DNA of 64,000 nt. Source: Cyclobacterium qasimii M12-11B (lineage in GTDB: Bacteria; Bacteroidota; Bacteroidia; Cytophagales; Cyclobacteriaceae). The stretch lies in NCBI RefSeq assembly GCF_000427295.1, contig NZ_ATNM01000074.1, forward strand, positions 1 to 64,000, given 5' to 3'. Shown here piece after piece: positions 44,783 through 51,436 of the stretch (the first letter of the stretch is position 1; each line of letters starts with the position of its first letter). The translations under genes and the position numbers were made by a program. The notes under the pieces were generated by a model. It was given only the letters and a program-made list of their open reading frames with translations. It made no database searches and was not told the DNA's origin.

Positions 44783-45470
44783 GAATACTACCTTCTTGGA
44801 TCTCCGTATAGCGCTGTGGAGAAATGGCTGCAAACTGAACCTTGTCTCCAGGGTTAAAAGGTAGGTTTATTTTGCCATTTTCAAAGATTGCTATTGGTGT
44901 TTTGCCCACTACATACCAACCTCCAGGACTGTCCACAGGATAAATCCCTGTTTGAGACCCACCAATGGCAACACTACCTTGAGAAATTTTTCTGTCGGGA
45001 ATCTTTTTTCTTGCGATATGCAATGGTTCTGGCAACCCTCCCAAATACATGAAGCCAGGTAAAAAACCATAGAAGTACAAGAGCAAGCTTTGAGATGTAT
45101 GGAGAGCAACCAAGGTCTCCAAATCCATGTTTTTCTCTTCCAGGTATTTGCTTTGTGAGGGGACTAGCTCCGGATCATAGCAAACCGGGACCGTCCAAAT
45201 CCACCTTTGAGGTAAATGCTGACTTTGCAATGGTTGTTGAATCGCCGATTCCACCCAAACAATGAATTCGGCAGTAGGGGCTCCCTCTTTAAGCTGAATA
45301 CTCAAAACCTGGTAACTGTGATAGATGGAGGCAATGTATAAATGCCATTTGTTTTCAATTCTATTTTTAAGGACAATTATTTCTATTAAAATATCCTCTG
45401 AAATGATTTCTGGCCAGTTTAGCTCAATGATTTTAGGTCCTTGGGAGAAGATATGTACAGGATATTTCAT
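44751..45470 (-). CDS. pxpB: 5-oxoprolinase subunit B (KipI family)
   Basis: A 239-aa PxpB subunit with the KipI signature: LLLYFYGFLPGFMYLGGLPEPLHIARK and GSVAIGGSQTGIYPVDSPGGWYVVGKTP. It works with PxpC as the part that activates or converts 5-oxoproline using ATP. It starts 10 nt after pxpA and overlaps pxpC, supporting one transcript. Confidence 0.94.
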   Translation of the reverse strand: MKYPVHIFSQGPKIIELNWPEIISEDILIEIIVLKNRIENKWHLYIASIYHSYQVLSIQLKEGAPTAEFIVWVESAIQQPLQSQHLPQRWIWTVPVCYDPELVPSQSKYLEEKNMDLETLVALHTSQSLLLYFYGFLPGFMYLGGLPEPLHIARKKIPDRKISQGSVAIGGSQTGIYPVDSPGGWYVVGKTPIAIFENGKINLPFNPGDKVQFAAISPQRYTEIQEGSIHDWEKKSYGG

Positions 45471-45480
45471 CTTTCGTTGA

Positions 45481-46203
45481 TTACCTAAGTTGAATTAAAG
45501 GAGCAAGTAATTGAGCGATTTCAAGGGCTTTTGGATGGTCTCCATGAATGCAGAGTGTATCTACTTTGATGGCATACTCTTTATTGTCGATAGCCAATAT
45601 GCTACCTGAATTAACCATTGACAAGACTTGTGTTTTTATAGTTTCCAAATTGGTTAATAATGCGTTGGGCTGCTTTCGGCTAACCAATTCGGATCCTGTC
45701 GAATATGCTCGGTCTACAAAGCCTTCGTATTTTATGGGAATATTGTGTCGGAGAGCTTCCTCAGCCATGCAGGATCCAAATGGAGCATAGAGCAAGACAT
45801 CATTATAGTGAGTAGCTATAAGTTGAGCCAGTTGATTGGCCAATTTTTGAGAAGTAAGGCTGGACAGGTACAAAGCACCATGAAATTTTATATGATGCAT
45901 TGACATGTTTTCAGTGGCGGCCAATTCTTTGATCAATGTAATTTGCTGAACCAAACTTTCCTGTAGCAATGGAAAGGAAATATCCAGCGGTTTTCTTCCA
46001 AAGTTTAGGCGATCAGGATAGGAGGGGTGTGCACCTATTTTGACCTGATGTTTCTTAGCAAGTTGTATTGTTTCTATGACAGTTTGGGCATTACCTGTAT
46101 GTCCACCAGATGCAATATTGCAACTTCCCAGGTAAGGCATGATGGCATTGTCGTTGGGCATTCCTTCTCCCAAATCACAGTTTAGATCCACATTTAAAGT
46201 CAT
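45481..46203 (-). CDS. pxpA: 5-oxoprolinase subunit A (LamB/YcsF family)
   Basis: A 240-aa PxpA with the full family pattern: VDLNCDLGEGMPND, SCNIASGGHTGNAQTVIETI, VKIGAHPSYPDRLNFGRK, HHIKFHGALYL and EGFVDRAYSTGSELVSRKQPNALL, then LCIHGDHPKALEIA. It is the metal-dependent polysaccharide-deacetylase-fold subunit that carries the final ring opening. First gene of the pxp unit, divergent from the DUF4136 gene. Confidence 0.95.
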   Translation of the reverse strand: MTLNVDLNCDLGEGMPNDNAIMPYLGSCNIASGGHTGNAQTVIETIQLAKKHQVKIGAHPSYPDRLNFGRKPLDISFPLLQESLVQQITLIKELAATENMSMHHIKFHGALYLSSLTSQKLANQLAQLIATHYNDVLLYAPFGSCMAEEALRHNIPIKYEGFVDRAYSTGSELVSRKQPNALLTNLETIKTQVLSMVNSGSILAIDNKEYAIKVDTLCIHGDHPKALEIAQLLAPLIQLR

Positions 46204-46343
46204 AGCTACAAGAATACAATGTATTTGTAAGAAAATACACTATTTCGAATCAGAATCCTTTGGGTCCTATTACAATTTATACTTTGCCGCAACATTTTCC
46301 GTTTTCTTTTCGTCTTGAAGATAGAGATTTTAAGGTAAAAATT

Positions 46344-46904
46344 ATGAAATATATAATCAGCTTATTGCTAATATCCCTTGGTGTTTTCTTTTCTGCCTGT
46401 AGCCCTGTACGGGTCTTTTTGGAAAAAAATGAAGTAGCAAGTATTGATGCCTACCAAACATTTTATGTCATCAATCAATACTACGACAAGGATGCATTTG
46501 AGTCTCCTGTTTTGGAAGAAAACCTGAAGCATAGGTTATCTGAAGGAATGAGAGAAATGGGATTTGAGCAGAATGAAACCAATCCGGACCTTATAGTAAG
46601 GTACAACACCAACCTAACTGATCGACAGAAAGAGGTTAATAATATGCCAATGATGAGCCCCTATTCCAGATTTGGCATGTACAGTCCTTATATGATGCCA
46701 TACGGAACTGGGAGGAGCTCCTACAGTGTTGAAAAATACGATATGGGGGAACTGGTCATTGATTTTATTGATACCAAGCAAGACAAGGTGGTGATGAGAA
46801 TTAGTGCTGTTGGAGAGATTACGAAGCCAAAACAAAAAACGAAAAACCTATTCACCTCCGTGGAGAAAATTCTGAAGGCCTTTGCGAAAAATGTTGTATC
46901 ATAA
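46344..46904 (+). CDS. DUF4136 lipoprotein
   Basis: A 186-aa protein beginning MKYIISLLLISLGVFFSAC, a clear lipoprotein signal with Cys at about residue 19. The DUF4136 domain follows: YQTFYVINQYYD, LEENLKHRLSEGMREMGFEQNETNPDLIVRYNT and a late GELVIDFIDTKQDKVVMRISAVGEI strand pair. The ATG at 46344 is chosen because it gives a proper signal peptide; the frame is open from 46260. DUF4136 proteins are outer-envelope lipoproteins of unknown role. A TTTG at 46259 and TATACTTTG near 46278 resemble promoter boxes but with off-consensus spacing. Confidence 0.85.
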   Translation: MKYIISLLLISLGVFFSACSPVRVFLEKNEVASIDAYQTFYVINQYYDKDAFESPVLEENLKHRLSEGMREMGFEQNETNPDLIVRYNTNLTDRQKEVNNMPMMSPYSRFGMYSPYMMPYGTGRSSYSVEKYDMGELVIDFIDTKQDKVVMRISAVGEITKPKQKTKNLFTSVEKILKAFAKNVVS

Positions 46905-47027
46905 TTCCATCTAACTTTTCAAAGGCTAAGATACACCATAATAGAGTAGGAGCATTGTCTCTACTTAATCAGTCCTAGCATCTCAATCACTGGTGTAGGC
47001 CGTATTACGCGAATGCACATTAATTGA

Positions 47028-47069
47028 TTTGGCGGTATTGTTGCTTTTTCCCGTAACCATACCGCCAAA
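47028..47069. repeat. Imperfect palindrome, copy 2 of the dispersed intergenic family
   Basis: TTTGGCGGTATTGTTGC (47028-47044) pairs with GTAACCATACCGCCAAA (47053-47069); the outer 11 bp are perfect. The left arm is nearly identical to that of the element at 28743. It lies in the 349-bp gap 46905-47253 between convergent genes; no gene is seen in the gap. Confidence 0.6.
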
Positions 47070-47253
47070 ACCTCTCAATTTAGCTTCATCACATTATTTT
47101 TTAACTGTCTTCGAATCAGGGTTCAAAGCCATTGAATATTAAATAGCATTAGCCTTACTTTCAATATTATAGCGCTCTATCTTTTAACCGTACCAGTCAG
47201 AGAGCTTAAAAATAATTGTCGTTTCAGGACGTTCTAAAACAGCTGTTTGCCAA

Positions 47254-47841
47254 TTACAAAACTAGGTTATAGTTGGCTTTTAAGGTCTGATAAACCATGT
47301 TTACCGGCAAGCCCATTACATTATAATAAGACCCTTTAATGTATTCAATGCCTACCAATCCTATCCACTCTTGTATACCATAAGCCCCGGCTTTGTCGAA
47401 GGGTTGGAATTGGCTGATATAATAGGAGATTTCTGCGTCAGATAACTTTGAAAAACGAACCTCGGTTTGATCCTTAAATATACGTTTTTGATTAATATCA
47501 GCTATACAGACACCTGTAATTACAAGATGGGTTTTCCCGTTGATCAAATCCAGCATTTCTATCGCTTCCTTTTCATCTTGGGGTTTGTTGAGGATGCTAT
47601 TGCCAGCGATTACTATGGTGTCAGCCGTTATCAACACCTGGTCCTCTTTCAGATGGGGAAGGAAAGTATTTGCTTTTTTTTCTGCAAGAAAGGAGGCCAC
47701 TTCTACTGGATCTAAATTTTCCGGGTAAGTCTCATCTGTTTGCATTGTTTTCACCTCAAATTCCAAACCCAAGTCCTTTAGTAACTGTTGTCTTCTTGGT
47801 GAATTGGAAGAAAGGATGATACTTTTATCGCTGATTAACAT
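47254..47841 (-). CDS. maf: Maf-like nucleoside triphosphate pyrophosphatase
   Basis: A 195-aa Maf/Ham1-fold pyrophosphatase that hydrolyses dTTP/UTP or modified nucleotides to monophosphates, preventing their incorporation. Motifs are LSSNSPRRQQLLKDLGL with the phosphate-binding SNSPRR, DETYPENLDP, the metal-binding ITADTIVIAG and a late DKAGAYGIQEWIGLVGIEYIKGSYYNVMGLP. The last motif fits the YhdE (dTTPase/UTPase) branch. Confidence 0.94.
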   Translation of the reverse strand: MLISDKSIILSSNSPRRQQLLKDLGLEFEVKTMQTDETYPENLDPVEVASFLAEKKANTFLPHLKEDQVLITADTIVIAGNSILNKPQDEKEAIEMLDLINGKTHLVITGVCIADINQKRIFKDQTEVRFSKLSDAEISYYISQFQPFDKAGAYGIQEWIGLVGIEYIKGSYYNVMGLPVNMVYQTLKANYNLVL

Positions 47842-47917
47842 AAATGAATTCGATTTATTACTTTTTTTAAACCTAATGCCTTGGATAAATTGCTTTAGGT
47901 AGTGTTTTTCTGATTTT

Positions 47918-47957
47918 GATTGGACCTAGAATCTAATAAAATGTCCAATCCTTTTTT
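47918..47957 (+). terminator. Hairpin followed by a T-run with no obvious upstream gene
   Basis: GATTGGAC (47918-47925) pairs perfectly with GTCCAATC (47943-47950) and is followed by CTTTTTTG. It looks like a + strand terminator, but the nearest + strand gene ends at 46904. It lies upstream of maf on the other strand. It may end an unseen small RNA or be a leader structure. Confidence 0.35.
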
Positions 47958-48011
47958 GTTCAAAACCAAATATTAGGAATGTCATTTTTCTTTTTCTTGT
48001 CTCAGTACTAT

Positions 48012-48072
48012 TCAGGACTCTTGTTTACCTATAAAGGTAGCCCTTGCTAAGGGTTCAAGTAAAGAATCCTGA
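48012..48072. repeat. Multibranched inverted repeat upstream of serine palmitoyltransferase
   Basis: Outer arms TCAGGACTCTTGTTTAC (48012-48028) and GTAAAGAATCCTGA (48059-48072) pair with a small bulge. Between them sit two short hairpins, CCTATAAAGG and CCCTTGCTAAGGG. The layout suggests a small structured RNA or a short mobile-element remnant. The 369-bp gap 47842-48210 contains no gene that I recognise. Confidence 0.35.
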
Positions 48073-48210
48073 TTAAGTAAATAAGAAATTTTGAAAACGG
48101 AAATTACCAAAAGTTGACGTAATTTTGTTGAATCAACTTAAAAACCTTATTTTTGAGCGTTAATTACGCTATTTAAATAGTAATTTGTTAAACATCAAAG
48201 TAAATACACA

Positions 48211-49461
48211 TTGGATATATTTGAAAAACTGAACACCAATCTCGGTCCTTTGGGAAAACATTCCGAGTTATCAGAAGGATATTTCATGTTTCCAAAATTG
48301 GAGGGTGAGATAGCTCCTAGAATGAGATTTAGAGGTAAGGAAGTTCTGAATTGGAGTTTAAACAACTATTTGGGATTAGCCAATCAGCCAGAAGTAAGGA
48401 AGGCAGATGCAGATGCAGCTACAAAATGGGGAGCAGCATACCCAATGGGTGCCAGAATGATGTCTGGGAATACTGACCTTCATGAGCAACTTGAAAGTGA
48501 GTTGGCCGAATTTGTAGGCAAAGAAAAAACGTACCTGTTAAACTACGGTTATCAGGGAATCATGAGTGTCATCGATTCACTTATCGATCGAAAAGACGTA
48601 ATCGTTTATGATGGCGAGTGTCATGCTTGTATAATAGATGCCTTGCGCATGCATATGGGGAAAAGGTTTGTCTTTCCTCACAATGACATGGAAAGCTGTG
48701 AAAAACAACTTGTTAGAGCAGAGAGATTAACTAAAGAAACTGGTGGCGGTATTTTGGGTATTACTGAAGGAGTATTCGGTATGACCGGAGATATGGGCAA
48801 TTTGAAAGAAATTGTTAAGCTAAAGGATAAATTTCAATTCCGACTTTTGGTGGATGACGCACATGGCTTTGGTACAATGGGTAAAACCGGTGCTGGAAGC
48901 GGGGAGGAACAAGAAGTTCAAGGTCAAATAGATCTATATTTTTCAACTTTTGCTAAGTCAATGGCAAGTATTGGCGCGTTTATTGCAGGAGATGAAAAAG
49001 TAATTCATTACCTTAAATACAACATGCGTTCTCAGATATTTGCCAAAGCACTTCCTTTAATCATGGTTGAAGGCGCTTTGAAACGTTTAGACTTGTTGAA
49101 GAACAGGCCTGAATTTAAAGCAAACCTTTGGAAGATTGTACATGCTTTACAAAATGGATTGAAAGAAAAGGGATTCAGTATTGGTACTACCAATTCTCCT
49201 GTCACGCCAGTTGTTTTGAATGGTACAGTCGGTGAAGCAGCTACTTTGAGTAAGGACTTAAGAGAAAACTATAATATCTTTTGTTCGGTTGTTATTTACC
49301 CTGTTGTTCCAAAAGGAATGATTATATTGCGTTTAATCCCTACTGCGGTTCATAGTCTTGAAGATGTAGTAGAGACAATTTCTGCTTTTGAAGCGATAAA
49401 AGAAAAATTGAGCAGTGGGTATTATAAAACCACAGAATTGGCAGCCTCTTTTGGTGAATAA
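48211..49461 (+). CDS. Serine palmitoyltransferase (alpha-oxoamine synthase family)
   Basis: A 416-aa PLP enzyme of the alpha-oxoamine synthase family. It most resembles the Bacteroidota serine palmitoyltransferase that condenses serine with an acyl-CoA to start sphingolipid synthesis. Landmarks are NWSLNNYLGLANQPEV, YPMGARMMSGNTDLHEQLE, LLVDDAHGFGTMG (Asp216 and His218) and the PLP lysine in FSTFAKSMASIGAF (Lys249). Relatives include 8-amino-7-oxononanoate synthase and KBL, but the ARMMSGNTDLH segment and gene context fit SPT better. The start is a TTG; no in-frame ATG lies near. Confidence 0.85.
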   Translation: MDIFEKLNTNLGPLGKHSELSEGYFMFPKLEGEIAPRMRFRGKEVLNWSLNNYLGLANQPEVRKADADAATKWGAAYPMGARMMSGNTDLHEQLESELAEFVGKEKTYLLNYGYQGIMSVIDSLIDRKDVIVYDGECHACIIDALRMHMGKRFVFPHNDMESCEKQLVRAERLTKETGGGILGITEGVFGMTGDMGNLKEIVKLKDKFQFRLLVDDAHGFGTMGKTGAGSGEEQEVQGQIDLYFSTFAKSMASIGAFIAGDEKVIHYLKYNMRSQIFAKALPLIMVEGALKRLDLLKNRPEFKANLWKIVHALQNGLKEKGFSIGTTNSPVTPVVLNGTVGEAATLSKDLRENYNIFCSVVIYPVVPKGMIILRLIPTAVHSLEDVVETISAFEAIKEKLSSGYYKTTELAASFGE

Positions 49462-49557
49462 AATCAGAAAACACTGCTTATACTGTAAATTTATAAAGTA
49501 TTTTACTATATTGAATAAAAAAACAATTTCATCATCAACCTAAATAAACTTTTAATT

Positions 49558-49731
49558 ATGAACAGATTTAATGAAATCAAAGATCTTATAATGTCCCTTG
49601 AAGCTGATTTTGACAAATTCTACGATAAGAAAAATCAAGCAGCTGGAACAAGGGTAAGAAAAGGCATGCAAGATTTGAAAAACGTATCTCAGGAAATTAG
49701 AAAAGAAGTTCAGGAGATCAAGAATACTTGA
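49558..49731 (+). CDS. Histone H1-like small DNA-binding protein
   Basis: A 57-aa, Lys-rich, helical protein: MNRFNEIKDLIMSLEADFDKFYDKKNQAAG, then TRVRKGMQDLKNVSQEIRKEVQEIKNT. This matches the short Bacteroidota histone H1/Hc1-like proteins that are abundant and thought to bind DNA. It lies 96 nt after serine palmitoyltransferase and is followed by a very strong terminator. Confidence 0.88.
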   Translation: MNRFNEIKDLIMSLEADFDKFYDKKNQAAGTRVRKGMQDLKNVSQEIRKEVQEIKNT

Positions 49732-49745
49732 TTTAAAGATTTAAT

Positions 49746-49783
49746 AAAAAAGGGGGACTTATTAATTTAAGTCCCCCTTTTTA
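49746..49783 (+). terminator. Strong terminator after the histone H1-like gene
   Basis: A perfect 15-bp stem AAAAAGGGGGACTTA/TAAGTCCCCCTTTTT (49747-49761, 49768-49782) around TTAATT, with T5 at the end and A5 at the front. It can act in both directions but directly follows the H1-like stop. Confidence 0.93.
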
Positions 49784-49860
49784 TTTTCTTAATTCAGTAA
49801 TATTCACCTTTAGATACTATGGGATCATTTTAAAAGGAATACCATAGTTAGGGAAAAAAG

Positions 49861-49897
49861 AAAGGGTTTACATTTCTTAGAAGAATGTAAACCCTTT
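49861..49897. terminator. Terminator facing dapA (bidirectional)
   Basis: A perfect 14-bp stem AAAGGGTTTACATT/AATGTAAACCCTTT (49861-49874, 49884-49897). On the minus strand it is followed by TCTTTTTTCC and so can end the dapA transcript; on the + strand a short T-run also follows. The remaining bases to 50025 hold no gene. Confidence 0.8.
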
Positions 49898-50025
49898 TTA
49901 TGTTTGAAGATAGGATAAAATAGGACTTTCTAACCTTGGTCGGTTAAAAGAAGCTGGTAGGAAATTGCTTATTATAAAGTAATTCCAACCCCAAATAGCC
50001 AACTCATTCCTATTTTAGGTTTAAA

Positions 50026-50919
50026 TTACTCTAAATGTGGAGAGTAAAATAGATTTGTATTGATTTTTCCTGCTGCGGAAACAATTTTGTTTTTAAGTTC
50101 ATTTGAGGCTTTAATAAGAGGAAGCCTAACATTGCTTCCACAAATACCTAAATGTTCCATTAGGCATTTCACACCTACTGGATTGCTTTCTTCATACAAC
50201 AGCGGATTGATATCTAGCAAGCTAAAAGTCCCCTTTTTGGAATATTCTCCATTTCCATGAATGATAGCTCCCATTATTTCAGGGTAGGCATTGGCAATTA
50301 CTGAAATCACACCTTCCGCTCCAATACTTCTCATTGGAGTAGTGTTCATGTCATCACCTGATATCAAAAGAAAGTCATCAGGTTTTCCATTGGCAATTCG
50401 CATACATTGCTCCAGGTCTCCACTAGCTTCTTTAATCCCGATTATGTTTTTGTGCTGAGCCAATTTTAATGTTGTATCAGCACTTAAATTGGACATGGTT
50501 CTTCCTGGGACATTGTACAGGATTACCGGTACCGGACATTTGTCCGCCAAAGCCTCATAATGCGCAATTATCCCAGCTTGACTAGGTTTATTATAATAGG
50601 GACTAACGGATAGCACACCAGCAATTTCCGAAAAATCAATGTTATCCAAAGCAGCTAAAATCCCTGCTGTATTGTTGCCTCCAAGACCATAAACGATGGG
50701 AACTCTTGAGCGATTTATCTTTTTGGTGAAAGACAATACTTCTAATTTCTCTTCTTCAGAAAGTGTGGCTGACTCACCTGTAGTACCTTGTACTACCAGA
50801 TAATCCACATTACCCAGAATTACATGCTCAATAACACTTTCCAAAGCAGGGTAATCAATTGCTCCATCTGCTCTAAAAGGAGTTATTAACGCCACTCCGG
50901 TACCTGTAAACTTTTTCAT
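50026..50919 (-). CDS. dapA: 4-hydroxy-tetrahydrodipicolinate synthase
   Basis: A 297-aa class I aldolase condensing pyruvate with aspartate semialdehyde, the first committed step of lysine and diaminopimelate synthesis. Motifs are GVALITPF, VQGTTGESATLSEEE, VPVILYNVPGRT (catalytic Tyr) and NIIGIKEASGDLEQ (Schiff-base Lys), then LISGDDMNT. The frame is full length. The DUF6913-like gene upstream ends 1 nt before its start. Confidence 0.97.
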   Translation of the reverse strand: MKKFTGTGVALITPFRADGAIDYPALESVIEHVILGNVDYLVVQGTTGESATLSEEEKLEVLSFTKKINRSRVPIVYGLGGNNTAGILAALDNIDFSEIAGVLSVSPYYNKPSQAGIIAHYEALADKCPVPVILYNVPGRTMSNLSADTTLKLAQHKNIIGIKEASGDLEQCMRIANGKPDDFLLISGDDMNTTPMRSIGAEGVISVIANAYPEIMGAIIHGNGEYSKKGTFSLLDINPLLYEESNPVGVKCLMEHLGICGSNVRLPLIKASNELKNKIVSAAGKINTNLFYSPHLE

Positions 50920-50920
50920 T

Positions 50921-51414
50921 TTAATTGATCTGCTTTAAATATTTTATCAACAGTGCTGTCCCTGATTGAATATCATTTTCTTCATTATTTAACATCAAGT
51001 CCAAGTAGGGCTCTGTTTCTTCATTATAAAAGCCCATACTATACGATGCCGACTGTAACTGTAGTAAAAATAGGGTAAAGTAATTAAGCCTTTCGGGAGT
51101 AAAAATAATCAAATCTGGTGTAAGGGAAAGCATCTGTATTAGTTTTTCTCTTGGTTTACCAAATAAAGTAAAATCTTTATAAGAAAAAGCCTGTTCATCT
51201 ACTGATTTCTCGTCATAATAATTCCCCATTACCGTGATGTCAATCCCTAGGTCGGAATGAACGATCTCAGTAATTGCTTCAATTTCTTTTTATTACTGGC
51301 TATTATAGATATGGTCTTTATGTTTGTTGTTTTTAATACGATGGATTTTTGGGTAAGTTTCTTCTTTGGGTTTTCCAAAGTACTTTTTACGTAATATTCC
51401 CTTATCCATTTCAT
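50921..51414 (-). CDS. DUF6913-like protein, frameshifted
   Basis: As written only the last 102 codons (from 51229) are open. Starting at the ATG at 51414 the other frame reads MKWIREYYVKSTLENPKK... TNIKTISIIASNKK and then fails in a run of five A (T5 on the + strand, 51287-51291). Adding one A continues into EIEAITEIVHSDLGIDITVMG and the ORF to 50921. The restored protein is about 164 aa and resembles the small DUF6913 family of Bacteroidota, seen elsewhere beside dapA and ligA. Function unknown. Family assignment is from memory and moderate. Confidence 0.65.
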
Positions 51415-51436
51415 CTGTTCTTATTTTATAACTTTA

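Noticed and set aside
46259-46286. Promoter-like TTTG and TATACTTTG before the DUF4136 lipoprotein
   Set aside because: The -7 element is TAnnnTTTG or TAnTTTG and the spacing is 15-17 bp; it does not match the consensus.
48090-48127. Promoter-like TTTG and TAATTTTG before serine palmitoyltransferase
   Set aside because: The -7 box is perfect, but the only TTTG upstream is 26 bp away rather than 19-20, so I do not call it.
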